Shown piece by piece: positions 1 to 13,145 of a stretch of 64,000 bases of DNA. The stretch comes from Echiichthys vipera (Eukaryota > Chordata > Actinopteri > Perciformes > Trachinidae): the NCBI GenBank assembly GCA_963691815.1, contig OY829657.1, positions 15,880,712-15,944,711 of the forward strand, read 5' to 3'. Below the pieces are notes generated by a model. That model saw only the letters and a program-made list of their open reading frames with translations. It was not told the origin of the DNA and ran no database searches. The position numbers and the translations under genes are program-made. Positions within the stretch are counted from its first letter, which is position 1. Every line of letters starts with the position of its first letter.

Positions 1-488
1 ACTTGGATAATTGACTGAATGATTCTGCCTGATGCTCACAATCATGAAGTTGGAGCAGCAGTAAAAATATAATTGATTGGCAACACAGCGTGGGGTTGTT
101 AGGGTCAGCGCCCTGCCCTCGAATACGCAGAACCACTCAATAGCGTTTAACTAATTTCTGTTAATTGTGGCTCTTACTTCCCTCGGCTGAATTGACATAA
201 CGCCGGAGGGCTCAGCCAAATCATCACCATTATGACATTAGCAAGGGCTTATCCAGCGCTAAGAGCTTGAGCTGATACTAACACTAAGGAGTTTAGGATG
301 CTAAGATGAGACCCAGCAATTGCAGTAGCTGCCGTAAGACTGATGGACAACAATGAAAGTTTACAATAAGGATCAAAAATCCTTGCAGGGTTAAGGGAAC
401 TATCCAATTAAGAAAGCGTGCCTTTCAATGCATTCACTCAAAGTTGGACCCTCACAAGCAAGGCAAGAGATGCTGTTAATGCAGAAAA

Positions 489-507
489 CCCCCCCCCCCC
501 CCCCCCC
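489..507. repeat. Poly(C) run
   Basis: About 19 consecutive C residues. Confidence 0.95.
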
Positions 508-748
508 ATATACTAATAACAAGCCGTTTAGCTTGAGCGACTGCTGCCATGTGCAAAGGAACGACTGCTCTTTGCTACATAGTTAGCCTCTCTGCCCTGG
601 ACTTATTAAGACTCCTGTAAGAGGGATTCTCCTCTTTTACTTGGGTGAAGAGGCTGTTTAATACACACACACACAGCAAATTAGTCAGGAGCTAGCATTG
701 TGCTTTCACGAAACAAGGATTGGGGGCTGCAGCCAAGGTTTTTAGGGC

Positions 749-759
749 TGTGTGTGTGT

Positions 760-790
<31 letters not shown>

Positions 791-797
791 GGGGGGG
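749..797. repeat. (TG)n followed by a G run
   Basis: About 13 TG units run directly into a G homopolymer of about 24, a likely slippage hotspot. Confidence 0.95.
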
Positions 798-1995
798 TGA
801 TTGCTTGTGATGTATCACAGTTGTAATCCTTGGACAAGAGATTGTGGGTTCCCTTTAGCAAGCAGAGGGGCTCTGCCTGGGAAAAGGCACTGGGCTTAAT
901 TAGACTTGTCTGGGGGAAAAGACAGGCTTTAGGTGTAGCTAATTAAGATCATAGCTGTGGCTGAAATGGCTTAAACTGTACCGCAATGCCAGTCAGGTCC
1001 CAGAGGAACAGAACAATGCCAGCGAGACGGCATCTTTCTGCAGCCCCATGAATGCACATATTGGCGATTAGGGTGAAGGCACTTTTAAAGGAGGGTGTTA
1101 GGGAGGCATAGTGCACGTCTGCGTACATTCTTTACATTAATGGAAGTTAACTAAGCATGAAGGAGAACTGCTCCCATCGTGCTGGTATAATGACATTTCA
1201 CGTAAAGCCAATGTCAATGACACGTTTGAAACTGATTAATTGAGCACATGGTACCCTACTGCTTATTCAAATTTTTATGTAAATAAGGCAAAAAATAACA
1301 GTCATTGCAATTCAGTCTACAGTAGGTCAATCGCCAAATCTCTGTCAGTCTGTCTGTTAGCGCCAGGGCCTGTATGTGCCAGAGACACTTGACAATAAGA
1401 GTGGAACTGAATCAAACCGGAGCGTTCTTGTGTCTTCTGGCGGGCAAAATGGTTGGAGGCCAAACAGCCGTTCCATAATCCTCACTATTGACAGGGCCTG
1501 CTCTGTTCTCCGCCTGATCTGTTTGGTCTGTCAAGTTAAGGGAGCCCCTCTAGTGCTTGTGGGAACCAAATCTATAAACAAACCCTCAACTGATCTCAGA
1601 GCCTTTCCTATGTATTGTCCTTTGCCTGCCATCGTCCCTGCTCCTTCAATGGGAATCATTATTTAATTGGGCCCTGCAACAAAATGGACAGTTTTTGTGT
1701 TCCTTATTGGAGAGTGGGGATTATATTCCAACCCACACGCCTTTTAGGTTTTGGCAGTATCTCTGTAATGAAGTTTGAGGCTCACTTGTGTGAGAATTGA
1801 GAATAGTGAGAATGTGCCTTAGACCAGAATAAAGGTATGAATGAATAGAGCAGGAGAGAAATACATAAAATATTTCCCCTGAGCTTTTTCGGTCCTTTCA
1901 TCCTTTCATGCATCTTTGTTAAGAGCAGACCTTTCTTGCTGAGACTTTGTTACATTTCAGTATTTCCTCTCTTGTTGATTTCAGCTAAGGGTAAA

Positions 1996-2043
1996 GGGGG
2001 GGGGGGGGGGGGGTTTCAAAATATAGTCGCATAGCTGTGATAA

Positions 2044-2131
<88 letters not shown>
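1996..2131. repeat. G run and (CT)n microsatellite
   Basis: G homopolymer at 1996-2013. After 36 bp of unique sequence it is followed by an uninterrupted (CT)n of about 41 units at 2050-2131. Confidence 0.95.
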
Positions 2132-2138
<7 letters not shown>

Positions 2139-4149
2139 CAGCCATCACCTTTAAATCTGCCTTTTCATATTCCTCTCAAAGCATCTTGTCCATAGAAAAG
2201 GCGCCTGCCAAACCGGATCTCTGGACAAACAAGAGATGTGGAGAAAGAGAGATATGAGAGACTTATTGGAGGCAAATTATTTATCCACTGGGGAGGAATA
2301 AAATGCTTCCTCTTATTTCTGGCTCACTCTAGTATCTACTGGTTAGAACAAAAACATCACAGTGGAAATGTGACTAATTTTGATATTAAAAATGTGGTAT
2401 TAAAAAGGCATTCATGAGTCAAACTTTTAGTTAAAGACTCCTCAAGTTCTAAAGCATTCATCACACCTCACAAGCATTAGCAGCATTTGCAAAAAGTCTA
2501 CTGATGCATGTTTAACAGTTTGTCTTGATGCTTCTATAGGGTGTGAGTGACAAATCCGAACAGCAATGTGAGTAAAAAAGCAGGACAGCATATCTACCTG
2601 GGTGGCTATCCAGTGACGGGCTGTGGGAGTGCACTGGCCAGCTTGAAAGACAGGCCTGCGATGGGTGACGACAGCCCGGTCTCCTCGCCCATGAATAGCC
2701 GGAGGCCCAGCAGCACCTAAAACTACATCTGCCAGCGCTTTTGAAAAAAAGGAAATATTCAAATGGTAATCGGAAGGCCGTGAATCATAAGCCCAAGGTA
2801 AGCTATGTAATGCTGGTAAGACAGTGAGTAGTGCTTTATTGGTGGAGAGGAGAATCCTTTTTGCTATTCAGCAGAAGAATTGCAACAGTAATACCATTAA
2901 CTTGCACCCTGGATTGCCCAATGCCATTTAATTGCCAATAGCAGCCCATTGTTTGGAGTGGGTGAATTTAGGCTTCAGTGTGGCTGTGTTTATGTTGCAG
3001 GGGGGTTGTAGGGTGTCATAGTGTAAGACGTCTGAAGAATGATGGCCCCTCACACATGCACAATCACACACAAGCAACCGACGCCTAACTAAAGCTCCGC
3101 AGTAACTAGCTTAACTAAAGTCTTTAGGGAAAGTAAATTCGGACAAACTCCTCTCTCCTTAATACCTGATTTGTTCAACAACATGATTTGGGGCGCGTCT
3201 ATTCAAGGCCCTTTTGGGCCAAGTCGAGGTCTTAAGGCTCAAGGCTTGTACCTCGCGGTTATTGTGGGCTGTTTAGGGTTTGTCTCAAATCTCCTTGTGC
3301 GGATGTGTGGACGCTCCTAATGCTGGCTAATGGGCTTCGGCAGAGTAACAGTCTCCTAGCTCCCATTGAGGACCCCATGGAAAGCAGCATAAGCTCCATC
3401 GAATAAAGGCCCATAAAGGCCCTGGCTAGACCTTTCTTTTGGAGTTTTTTTATTATTGGGAAGAGGCCACCCTCCATCACCCCCATTTTCACCCCAAATC
3501 TCCTGTCCATTCTCCTTGGATCTTCTGTCCCCGCCGACCTCCCTCCAACCTGACCAGCACCAGCACCCCTTCTCTCGACTATGAGCCCAAACCCATCAGC
3601 ATTGTCATTACACCCCTCCTCTCCTCAAAGTCCCCTCTCAGTCCAAGACATTGGCCTCCACCCCCAGCCTTGTCTCATACCACCGATGCTGACCCTGACA
3701 GCCATGTCCCGGGGAGGGCTAAATTGAATGTGAAATGCATGGTAGGTCCTCGCAGACTCCATTGTGCAGCGGGGGAGTCTGGGAGGCGAGCAGCGTCACT
3801 GCTCCTCAGTGCTGATCGAGTTTGACAGCCCGACGGGAGGAGGCAAGAAAAACGTTCTCTTGCTCTCATTCAAAACTGAAAGGCCTTTTTCAGCCCCCCC
3901 ACACACCTCCCTGCCAACCACGTCTGCTTTCCCTCCATCCTCTCGACTTCTTCTTCTTTTCACCCTGCAGTGAAACAGGCCTTAGCTTTCCCTGGACCAC
4001 TAGCTCCCCTGAGATAACACTGCATTTAATTGAGCTCATCCTCAGAATGACAACAGAGTACTTACATTTGGAGATACTATCCTCAGGTCATTGTAATCTA
4101 CTGTTAAACTACAAACTTTGGGCTAACCCTACGCACCTCTACCCAAAAG

Positions 4150-4345
4150 TCCATAGGTGACTCGGCTGGGAACCAGAGGGTCGTCGGTTCAAGTCCCTGT
4201 GTGGACCATGAATGGAGCGTGGACTGGTGGCTGGAGAGGTGCCAGTTCATCTCCTGGGCACTGCCGAGGTGCTGTTGAGCAAGGCACCAAACCCCCAACT
4301 GCAGAACTGCATGACTATAGGTCCTGTTTGTGCGTGTGTGTATTT
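4150..4345 (+). mobile_element. tRNA-derived SINE
   Basis: The head carries a Pol III box B match, GGTTCAAGTCC at 4186-4196. It is followed by the body typical of teleost tRNA SINEs (CACTGCCGAGGTGCTGTTGA, then GCAAGGCACC and CCCCCAACTGC). The left end is eroded. Confidence 0.7.
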
Positions 4346-5736
4346 CGGGCCTGTGTGTGTAACCTATAAAATAATAATAACAGAGTGAAAAAATTCTTCT
4401 TCTTCTTCTTATTCAAAAGTCTTTCATTTCATGAAGTCGAAAACCCTTTTCCACATTACTACACCATTACAATATGACCAGCTGTGTTTGTATACGTGGT
4501 ATATGTGGTTGGCATGTGTATATGCATACAAACCTGTCTGTAGGCTTGTCTTTGTGTGTGCACTTGTGCATGCAGGTGTGTGTATTGCTCTTACTACATT
4601 ATGGAAAGTGCTATTCGGTCTGTTCCGCTCTCTGTCAGGCAGCCCCTCTCCGCTGGATGCGGCAAACCCCTCATTTAATGCAAATGACAGTCATCTAGAA
4701 TCCAATGCATCTCTCATCGCTGCACATTGCCTAATCAATGTGAAGTGCTGTGTAAAAAAATACATTGCCTCCCTGTAATAGTTGTTTTTGACCGAGTCAA
4801 GTGCAGCTCCTAGAATTAATCCCAACCTGAGATTCAATTATGGGCGCCTGGCTAAGCAGAAGAGGGATAGCACTGCGAGCAGGGGTGAGGGGACTGTGAT
4901 TGTATAGTGTAGCTTGTCTGTATGTTTCTGTACCTGTGTGAAGTGTATGTATGCGTGAACATTTCTGGTCTCGGATCTGTTGGCGAGTTATATATGAAGG
5001 CTTATAATGCAGTGTTGTTTCTGGCCCTTGCTGGCTTGAATCAGGGGCAAAAGGCCCTCCGATCTCACCTTCGAGGAGTCATGTCATCATTCAAAGGCAG
5101 GCCACGTCAGTCTCCCAGGCCGTGCTCTGGGTAGCAAAGGGAAATGTGCAAAATTGGCTGGTGGAAATTCAGAGTTGTGAAACCTCATTGTCACCTTTTT
5201 CTAATGAGTTCCCTGATCGTCAAATGTGTTCTCAGTTCTGACATTGCTTGAGGAAGAAAAGGGCAGGAGGAGGAGGTATAGACTTTTACAGCCTGGTGGT
5301 GGGAGTCGAATTGGAGCTACACTGTGGCTTTATCAATGTGCATGAAAATCAGGCTTCCGGAAATTAATTTCTGCTGCCTGTGCCACATAAGCATGTTTCA
5401 GGTCAGTGTTTGTGCAGTGTGTTTTTGACGAGAGGCTGTGTTCATTATAAGGTGTTAGAGTGGCTCTTGTAATTTTCATTCACATTTACATACTGTTGTT
5501 CTTGGGATCCATCAACACCTCAATTGCGTATAACGACCAATTTGAAGATATTAGATTAGCCCACCCAGCATGCACCTCCAAACAGAAGACAGGTGGGAAT
5601 TCACTTCACAAATATTTTTTTTTTTAGGTAAATCTTAGCATTAAAATAAGCACAAAATGTCTGATCGCAGCATATGTGCACCTCTGAATGTACAGTACAT
5701 AAAATACACATTGACTTACTTGCCTGCCATGTAACA

Positions 5737-5747
5737 CCCCCCCCCCC

Positions 5748-5787
<40 letters not shown>
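5737..5787. repeat. Poly(C) and (CA)n microsatellite
   Basis: C homopolymer flowing into about 18 CA units. Confidence 0.95.
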
Positions 5788-5790
<3 letters not shown>

Positions 5791-6116
5791 TGGTATACTG
5801 TATATGCAATTTACTATACACAAAAAGTTGATCTTCCATCCAGCCCAAGGACATTGCTGCTGTCTCCCATCCTCCCCCTCCTCTACCCTTCCCGACAGTG
5901 GGCCAATGACAACATAAACACAGAAAAGGCAATTTAGCTCCCTCTTTTAGAACTACTTTGAAAATAAAGGAATTTTAATTATGGACACAATGAAAAAGAA
6001 AAAAGGACTAAAAAGGGAGAAAACATTCACGCACAGTAAACAAAGCTGAAACAATTATCTTCTGGTGACCAGTCGGTGTTTTTAGAACAGTCATTTTAAT
6101 CTTTTATTTACTGCAA

Positions 6117-6202
6117 AGAGAGAGAGGGGGAGTGAGAGAGCAAGAGACTGAGAGGGGAGAAGAGGGTGTAAGAGAGAGAGAGAGAGAGAGGGGGGGGGGG
6201 GG
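6117..6202. repeat. Purine tract with (GA)n and G run
   Basis: Imperfect GA-rich stretch ending in (GA)n and a G homopolymer. Confidence 0.85.
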
Positions 6203-8278
6203 CGATGGGAGAGAGAAGGGGGGTGAGAGAGGCTAGGGTGAAAGAGAGAAAGATAATATGCATATATTTAAAATATCCCCACCCTCACAATCAAAAGATG
6301 CATTTTTTTATTAAAGAAACAATTTTGCCACACAGCCGGGTGGAGGAGGGGGTAGTTTGTCATTTGTTGTTGGAAATTGCTCGCTGTCAACCCCCAAAGA
6401 CAACATTGCATTTTCCATTCATCAGTGAAAGAGAACGGAGTGACATTGTGAGTTTCCTCTGGTGGGATAAAGCCAACCAACAACAACAATAACAACAACA
6501 ACACAATACAATGTGATGATGGCAGAGTGATTTCAGACCCTGGCATAATTGAACCTAGAAGTAGCCTTTTGTTGACTTGTGATGGAGTCATAGAGCGGCA
6601 GGCAGGATATAATAGTCAGGTGATTGACATTCACATGATTCCGATGACCCGGCATTCACAATACCAAAGCACTGTAATGGTCAATTTCAGATGAGAAACA
6701 CCTTTGCTCCCCTGTGCAGAGAATTACTGTCCTGCAATGCTAAGTGAAATGATGAGGAAGAAATTGAGGCCTGCTCTGTTTTGGACACATTGACTGTTGC
6801 CTGGGCCTTGTAATTTGCAAAGGAGCTGTGCTGTGGGATGCCAGTGTAGGTGAAATATAATTAATCTATCACATCTATTCCAAATGAGTCATTGACATCT
6901 TCCCTTTGAAGCTGTGCTGCTGCATGGGTGTAGATGCGTATCAGCTGTGTCTGGCCCCTAGGTGCCTCAGATATAAACATTCACTCCACCGGATGCTATT
7001 ATCCTCTATTGAATGACACTGATGCGTTATGTGGGACTGGCCAAGATAGCAAGGCAAAAGCTACAAATCTCCATTTGCAATGAGGAGAGAATTCCATAGG
7101 ATTAATTTTCTGTATAAGACCCCTGCCCGGCCCCCCAACCCCCACCCGGTCCACAACTTCAGCTGTGCAGCCCGGTGTTAAAAGACCCAGAGGAATACTG
7201 TCTTTGTCATCCTGCCGTTTGGGGCCGTAGAATAAGAGAAGTTTTAATCCCCATTGTCCACGAGTCTGAGGGGAGGGGGGTCGGCGGCTGTAAGATGATC
7301 CAACCGGCCACACTAATCCCTCCATACCACTTTCGCCTTCACATCAAAAACACCCCCACCCTCCCACAATGCAGCGGCCTTGTGCGTTGGACCCCAATGT
7401 GCAAATTCTAAAGAGGAAAATGGAGCAAAGAAAAAGTTGCAACAACAGAGTAGAATAGACTTAAAGACAGTTGCACAGAAGATAGGGCGAGCTCTGGGGT
7501 GAGGGTGGGGGCTTGGTAGGCTCCATCGCTGCGAGAACACACGCTCCCTCTACTGACACTCTCCATCTCAGGTCGGGCCCTGATGCTGCTGCAGTTGCTC
7601 TTTTATAGGTCTCCCTGGCAACCGAAATATTTCCTGAATCCTCCGTATTTTCCATTTTCTAGAAAGACTACAAGCCAGGGGGACGGGGACAGGTGCCACT
7701 CAGCCGAATGCACATGGGCTTACCGTTGTACACAAATACCAACTGTGATACACCATATTGTTTCTTTCTAAATCCTGCTGGATTAGCCAGTAAAACAAAA
7801 AGGCAGCCAAATGTGAACAAACGAAAAAAATAGGGAGGATTGTGCCTTCCAAGGGCTCTTTTTGCTGGTGGAAGTGATCAACGAAATGTGAATCTCATTT
7901 CAGGCTCCTTAATCAAGAGTTGCTTACTTGGAAATTTCCACATGGGACGGGCTGCTTCTTTGCCTTTGTAATGAGGCTTCAGTACTAATTCATGATTTTG
8001 TAGTTTTACTCAAATGTGATGTCTTTTCAGCCATGTCTAGAAACCACATTGCATCAGAAATCTCCCAAAAAAAAAGGAACCTAAAAGGATGTATTGCATC
8101 GGCATCTGATAAGATGATTTTGATGATGATGATGAGACTTGAATATGAAATGAGACATCTTGATGAAGTGGAGTTCCCTTTTTTATGATGGTGGGAGTCA
8201 CTAAGGTGAGAGGAGCAAGAAAGCAGATGAGGGCCGTGGCTCAAGGCCGCTGAGGTCATTGAGACAATCCAGCTCTGA

Positions 8279-8287
8279 CCACACACA

Positions 8288-8352
<65 letters not shown>
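8279..8352. repeat. (CA)n microsatellite
   Basis: CA tract of about 36 units, interrupted once by CATA. Confidence 0.96.
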
Positions 8353-8354
<2 letters not shown>

Positions 8355-10179
8355 TTTCTGATGAAGTTCACTGTAATAGAGAGTGTGTGAGCAGTCGGGG
8401 TGGGGGCAGGGAGAGAAGACACGGGCGGGGGGGTGTCTGTGTGAGGGAGCCAGGAGACAGCCGTTTAAAATTCTGTTTCCTGCAAGTGAGGAGGCTAATC
8501 CTGCCCCCATAATTCCCTGCAGCCAAAGCACCCCTCCTTCCTCAACATCACCACTCCCTTTTTCTCTATCTCCATCTCACTCTCCCTCTATCTCGCTCAT
8601 TCTCTCTCTCTCTCTTAGTGCACACTCCATGAGTGACAGCACAATGCCCAGGCCCTCGCACGCTTATCTAACTCTAGCAGATGGTCGACTTGGATCAATG
8701 CACACACGCCACGATCAATGGCTGCGATAAAGAGCAGCAGGGATGGTACCCTCTCCCTAGCTCCCTCTCTCCTTCTATCTGCCTCCCCTCATGCCCATCC
8801 CACTGCCCCCTGCCCAATTGTTTCTCTCTGACGCTTGTTCATCTGCATCTGCACTGGCACCTACCCTGCCGCAGGCCCTCTGCCTGTGCCGGGGTCCCGC
8901 TGATGGCAGGGGTGCCCGATGAGCCGTCTGCTACATCCATCCACCTCCCTCGACCTGCTCCCTGGGAGAACTCTGAGCCCTCTTTTCTATCAGGCTTATC
9001 ATGAGATCACTGCTTCATCTCCTCCTCGCCCACCCTCCTCAACTTTCCTCACTCTCTCTTTCTCTCCTACACTGACTCTGGCTGTATCTCACATGTTAAT
9101 CTCTCACGGCTGCACTCATTCTCTTCAGCCATAAAGGGAGCTTTCTGCTTCTGACCTTCTGCGCTCCTCTTGAATGCACTGTTTACCATGTAGTTGTCAT
9201 CCTCTGATGACGCAACCGCACGCTCATCTCTTCATTCCCCCAAGGGATGAAATATTTCCACTTATATATCCATAATTCATCCAGTGTCGCCATGTTCAGA
9301 TGTGGTTCTAATGGGACGCTGAGGAGAGTGAGGTGAATCAAAGTGGGTCAAAGACAGAACGGTGAGAAGAAAGTGGAGCAGGAGCCTGACTGAGTGATCT
9401 TCAGGAACTATAGATGGAAGTGGGCCAGGAAGCACGCTGCTAAACAGATTTAAAATCCATAAGTAAAGATTGCATTCAAAAAAGCACAGGGGGATCTGAT
9501 TCGCCAGTTTCGAGATTTGAGTCAAAAAACAGATAACAACAAAATAAAACTGCTGTTGAGTTTTCCTTTATTTAGTTTATATCGCTGTTATGTCAACTTT
9601 AGGTGAAGGTTAGGCTCAGACTCCAAGTCACACTTTCTCTGTTAACATCTGTTAAATAGGTACTCTGTCATTTTAGTGTTGCATTTCTTTTTAATAAAGG
9701 GGACTTGCAAAAGACAGATGAAAAAAAATAATGTTGAATATCAAACAGCGGAGGCCAAAATATGCTGACTTTTAGTCCTGACTTTTAGTACTATGTAAAA
9801 ATCCCAAAACACTTCCTACATTTCCCATAATACAGCTGGATGTGACCTGCAGCCATCAATGAAAATGACGTAGCTGAGTGGCACATGCATCCATTTTGAA
9901 GCAGGAACAAACTCTGAAAACATTTTAACCGTCGAATAAAAAGTATTTCCTAACTACCTTTGGTAACTAACTATATTCGAGCATGGCGCTCCTCTGTCAG
10001 TCGCTGGCTTAAACTCGCCCAATATGAGATGAATGGTTGTCATTGGCCTTGATCTGTCCTTCTGGAAATCTGTCTGGGGGTTGGGGGCTGGGGGCTGGGG
10101 GGTGGTGTTATCTACCCGACTCTTGCCACATGACTTTTGTTCTGCCTGGCTTCCGTCTTGACTCCACCTAGCTCCACTC

Positions 10180-10530
10180 AGCCATCTGGATTCGCTCCAT
10201 AGAAAAGTGATTTCAGGGTCCGCAAAAAATGGTCAGGCCAATCAGGACCGCTGGGCAGGGTCTTATAGATGTGACGTAGTGAACAAACAACTGTGGTGGC
10301 GCGCATCGAGGAAACAGGCGTCAACATCAATACTGCTATTTCATCCGTGTTGTCCAATCTAGCGACTATTTCTTTTTTAAAAGAACACCAGAGAACGGCT
10401 CTGAAGGCTTTTGACGATGTCGGCTGTTCTGTTTGGCTTTTCCCTGGGTCACTCAGCGTCACAGATTCGAGGTTTCGATGCGAGTGGTTGAAGTAGCATG
10501 TCAATAAAGACATGCTACTCATAAAATTCG
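10180..10530 (+). mobile_element. Possible transposon remnant with helicase-like peptide
   Basis: A 67-codon open frame at 10293-10496 contains LKEHQRTALKAF, resembling the start of RecQ-type helicase domains (K-HQ-AL-AF). It continues into sequence that no longer fits. The flanks (CCAATCAGGACCGCTGGGC) have the look of a dispersed repeat. Family unknown; possibly just chance. Confidence 0.25.
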
Positions 10531-11681
10531 TCTTTTTTCCAGGCTAATTTTTTCTTCTTTTTTTTTAACCCCCAAAAAAAACCTACCATCAGAGCCTAAT
10601 GCCCCAACATTATACAAATTATACAGGTTGACTTGTACTTGTTCTTTTTGGATAAAATGATCAGCGCGCTGTGTTTATGTGGCATTTCTGACTGCTAAAC
10701 AGTCTATTAAGAGTGTAGGCTGCATCAAAGGGTTTGCTCACTTAAATTACAACACTGCATATATTTAGTCACTTATCTCTAATGGTATCTAGCAGGCATA
10801 TAGTTTTGTTTTAATTTTCCCAGGATTTGTGATATCTGTGGTCAGGTTTTGAGAGTTTTCTGCTCTCACCCTAATATAATTGGGGTCTGTGGAATTTAAT
10901 TTGTGGCAAAATAGCACTGAATATTCACATTTAAAAACTGAACATCTCTTTCCAGGATCCCAGTTACACAAAATACGCTGTCAAAAGATTTCAGACATAC
11001 TATTTCTTCTGTAGAAGGTAATTCCACTAAAAACTGGTAACAATAAGGTCTGTACATTTTAATTTGGTTAAAATAACACTTTAGATTCAAACTGGTCTGC
11101 ACTGACCAGAGATACACTGAGATAATTAAATGCGAGTTGGCTCCTGATATGTTAATTGTATAAGCCATATGTTTCCTCCAATAATCTTGATGATAGGGAT
11201 GTAACTGGGTCTGGATGCAACAATTTAATTGTGTTAGATTACAGCTATTAAATGGCACCAATGCCTCTTAGACCAAAACATGAGACCATGTGACTTGTCA
11301 GCTGCATAAACTTTGCCAGAGAGTAAGCTCTCCCTTCCCTTCTCCCTTAAGGAATTTGTAATTTGCCGTTGGTGATGTAATGCGGTTCATAATAAGCCCA
11401 TTAAAGCCTTTCTCTGTGCTGATGGAAAACGCAGTGGCAATATGGACACCTCTGCTATTTATACCTCTCAAATCCTCATGCATATTCACACAGTGCAGAG
11501 ACAGGGAAAGAGCAGGCAGACACCCTGACAAATAAGTGCCTGGATCTCATTTCTTTTGGGGCCTAAGCTATTTCAGCACACTGGGGCCTCCTCCCCTCCT
11601 CACACTGTGGCTGCAGCCTCATCCATTCTCTGGGTCTGCTCGCTTTCCTTTGCTCTTGGTCAACAGGAGCTAGAGATGTTA

Positions 11682-11696
11682 GTGTGTGTGTGTGCG

Positions 11697-11773
<77 letters not shown>
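11682..11773. repeat. Compound (TG)n-(GA)n microsatellite
   Basis: TG units with one GCGAGCG interruption, followed by a (GA)n tract. Confidence 0.95.
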
Positions 11774-11776
<3 letters not shown>

Positions 11777-12014
11777 AAAAAGAGGGGGAGAGAGAGAAGG
11801 AAGGTAATGAAAAGTCTAAGCTGTTTTAGCTGAGGCACAACTCACTCTATACTCATTCATCTTTAAAGTACACCAAAATATAGGTACTCCCTTAAGCGAC
11901 TGTATCCCTCTTTGGTCACACTGAACATCGCTGACTATTATATAAAGCTGTTGCCTTGCACCAACCTTTCTTCTAGCTGATTTGTACAAGTTGTTTTCCT
12001 CATATACTTTCAGT

Positions 12015-12229
12015 ATTGGGGCAGCATGCTAAGTAGGTAAAGAGCAGTCTTATAGTGGTTCAATCCCCGGCACCTCCAGAGAATGCCCTTGAGCAAGCTC
12101 CCGATGAGCAGGTTGGCACCTTGCATGGTAGGTGGTATGAATGTGAATAGGTGAATGTTGGCATGTGTTTCAAAGAGCTTTGAGTGGTCAGTAGACCAGA
12201 AAAGCACTATATAAAGGCAGTCCATTTAG
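12015..12229 (+). mobile_element. tRNA-derived SINE with teleost-type 3' tail
   Basis: Box B-like GGTTCAATCCC at 12057-12067, a middle part with CCCTTGAGCAAGC, and the characteristic end AAGCACTATATAAAGGCAG then TCCATTTA. Mildly diverged, and apparently near full length. Confidence 0.72.
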
Positions 12230-13128
12230 TGTTAGATTAGCTTCATGGTAGATTTAATAGCCAATAATCACTATTCCAGTAGATCCACTACCATGTACCA
12301 GAAATCACTCTGGAAAGGGTTTGTTACTAAAAAACAGCGTTTTTGATGTAGACGCTTTTATAGAAGTGGACAAAGTCATTCATGCAGACTCCAACACCAG
12401 ATAAGGGAATATCTTTTCAGGGAATGGTTTTATCTCCTTAGTAAAATTTCAGATAGCCCGATTCATATCTCTGAATCGCTGCTCACATCTCAGATATTGT
12501 ACCCACCGGTGGTTTGGAGAAACAGTTACCAATCAGTAGGTGGGATTAAGAATGATTTAATATCATTCCATAGCTAGAAATCTATATATATAAAGTAATT
12601 TTTTTGTCATTTCTGTACTTCAGCAAGAGTTTGATAGACAGGTATGTGAAAGTGCCTGCACGTTTCCAATAACAGCATCTTAGATGGTTCTGTGTAACAT
12701 ACAATCTGGTGAGTCAGGTGATTTACCTGCACCTAACTTTTCTAAAGTGGCGTCAGGAGGGATGGTTGCGTCATCATCCATCCACGTGGTTTGCCAGGGC
12801 AGAGAAAACGAAGCAGCCCCTCCCCACAACAAAGTATGAGCGAAAGGGAACACAATGTCAGGTTGAATAAATTACTTTTGACAATCTTCGCCAATGTCAA
12901 TTCAGGCTGTTCTGGCAGCTCGTAGTGGCCCAACATCTTACTTAAACACTTTGTTGTTTTTTCCCTTTAATTTGTCTCCCATCTGTACGTATCTTTGTCG
13001 TAAGGCAGTCCCCTTGTGCTAACAGAGGGCAACCTCACAACTCCCACGTCTGCTTTCTGCTGGACTGATAGTCTGGTTGACCACACTCAGCTTTTGTCAC
13101 ATGAGCTGTAGTCTGAAGACGCTGGTGC

Positions 13129-13145
13129 CCCCCCCCCCCCCCCCC
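13129..13145. repeat. Poly(C) run
   Basis: About 17 C residues. Confidence 0.9.

Larger units (their letters stand above)
1..4149. other. Intergenic, left part of putative otx2-flanking desert
   Basis: No supportable exon was seen on either strand. It holds homopolymer and dinucleotide tracts (listed separately) and unique-looking AT-balanced sequence with homeodomain-type cores, for example CTTAATTAG at 895-903 and AGCTAATTAAG at 937-947. A pyrimidine-rich stretch at about 3460-3970 yields proline/serine-rich open frames that lack gene signals. Confidence 0.5.
4350..12010. other. Intergenic desert between two SINEs
   Basis: No coding exon is supportable. It contains (CA)n tracts at 5750-5787 and 8279-8352, a GA/G tract near 6170-6202, pyrimidine-rich DNA at 8530-9130, a possible TE fragment near 10.2-10.5 kb, and a TG-then-GA tract at 11682-11773. 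The remaining sequence looks unique. Confidence 0.5.

Noticed and set aside
3439..3825. Pro/Ser-rich open frames in pyrimidine-rich DNA
   Set aside because: Composition explains the open frame; no homology recognised and no splice structure.
9590..9990. Possible dispersed repeat with CATTTCCCATAATACAGC
   Set aside because: Only a short familiar string; no ends or body that I can support.
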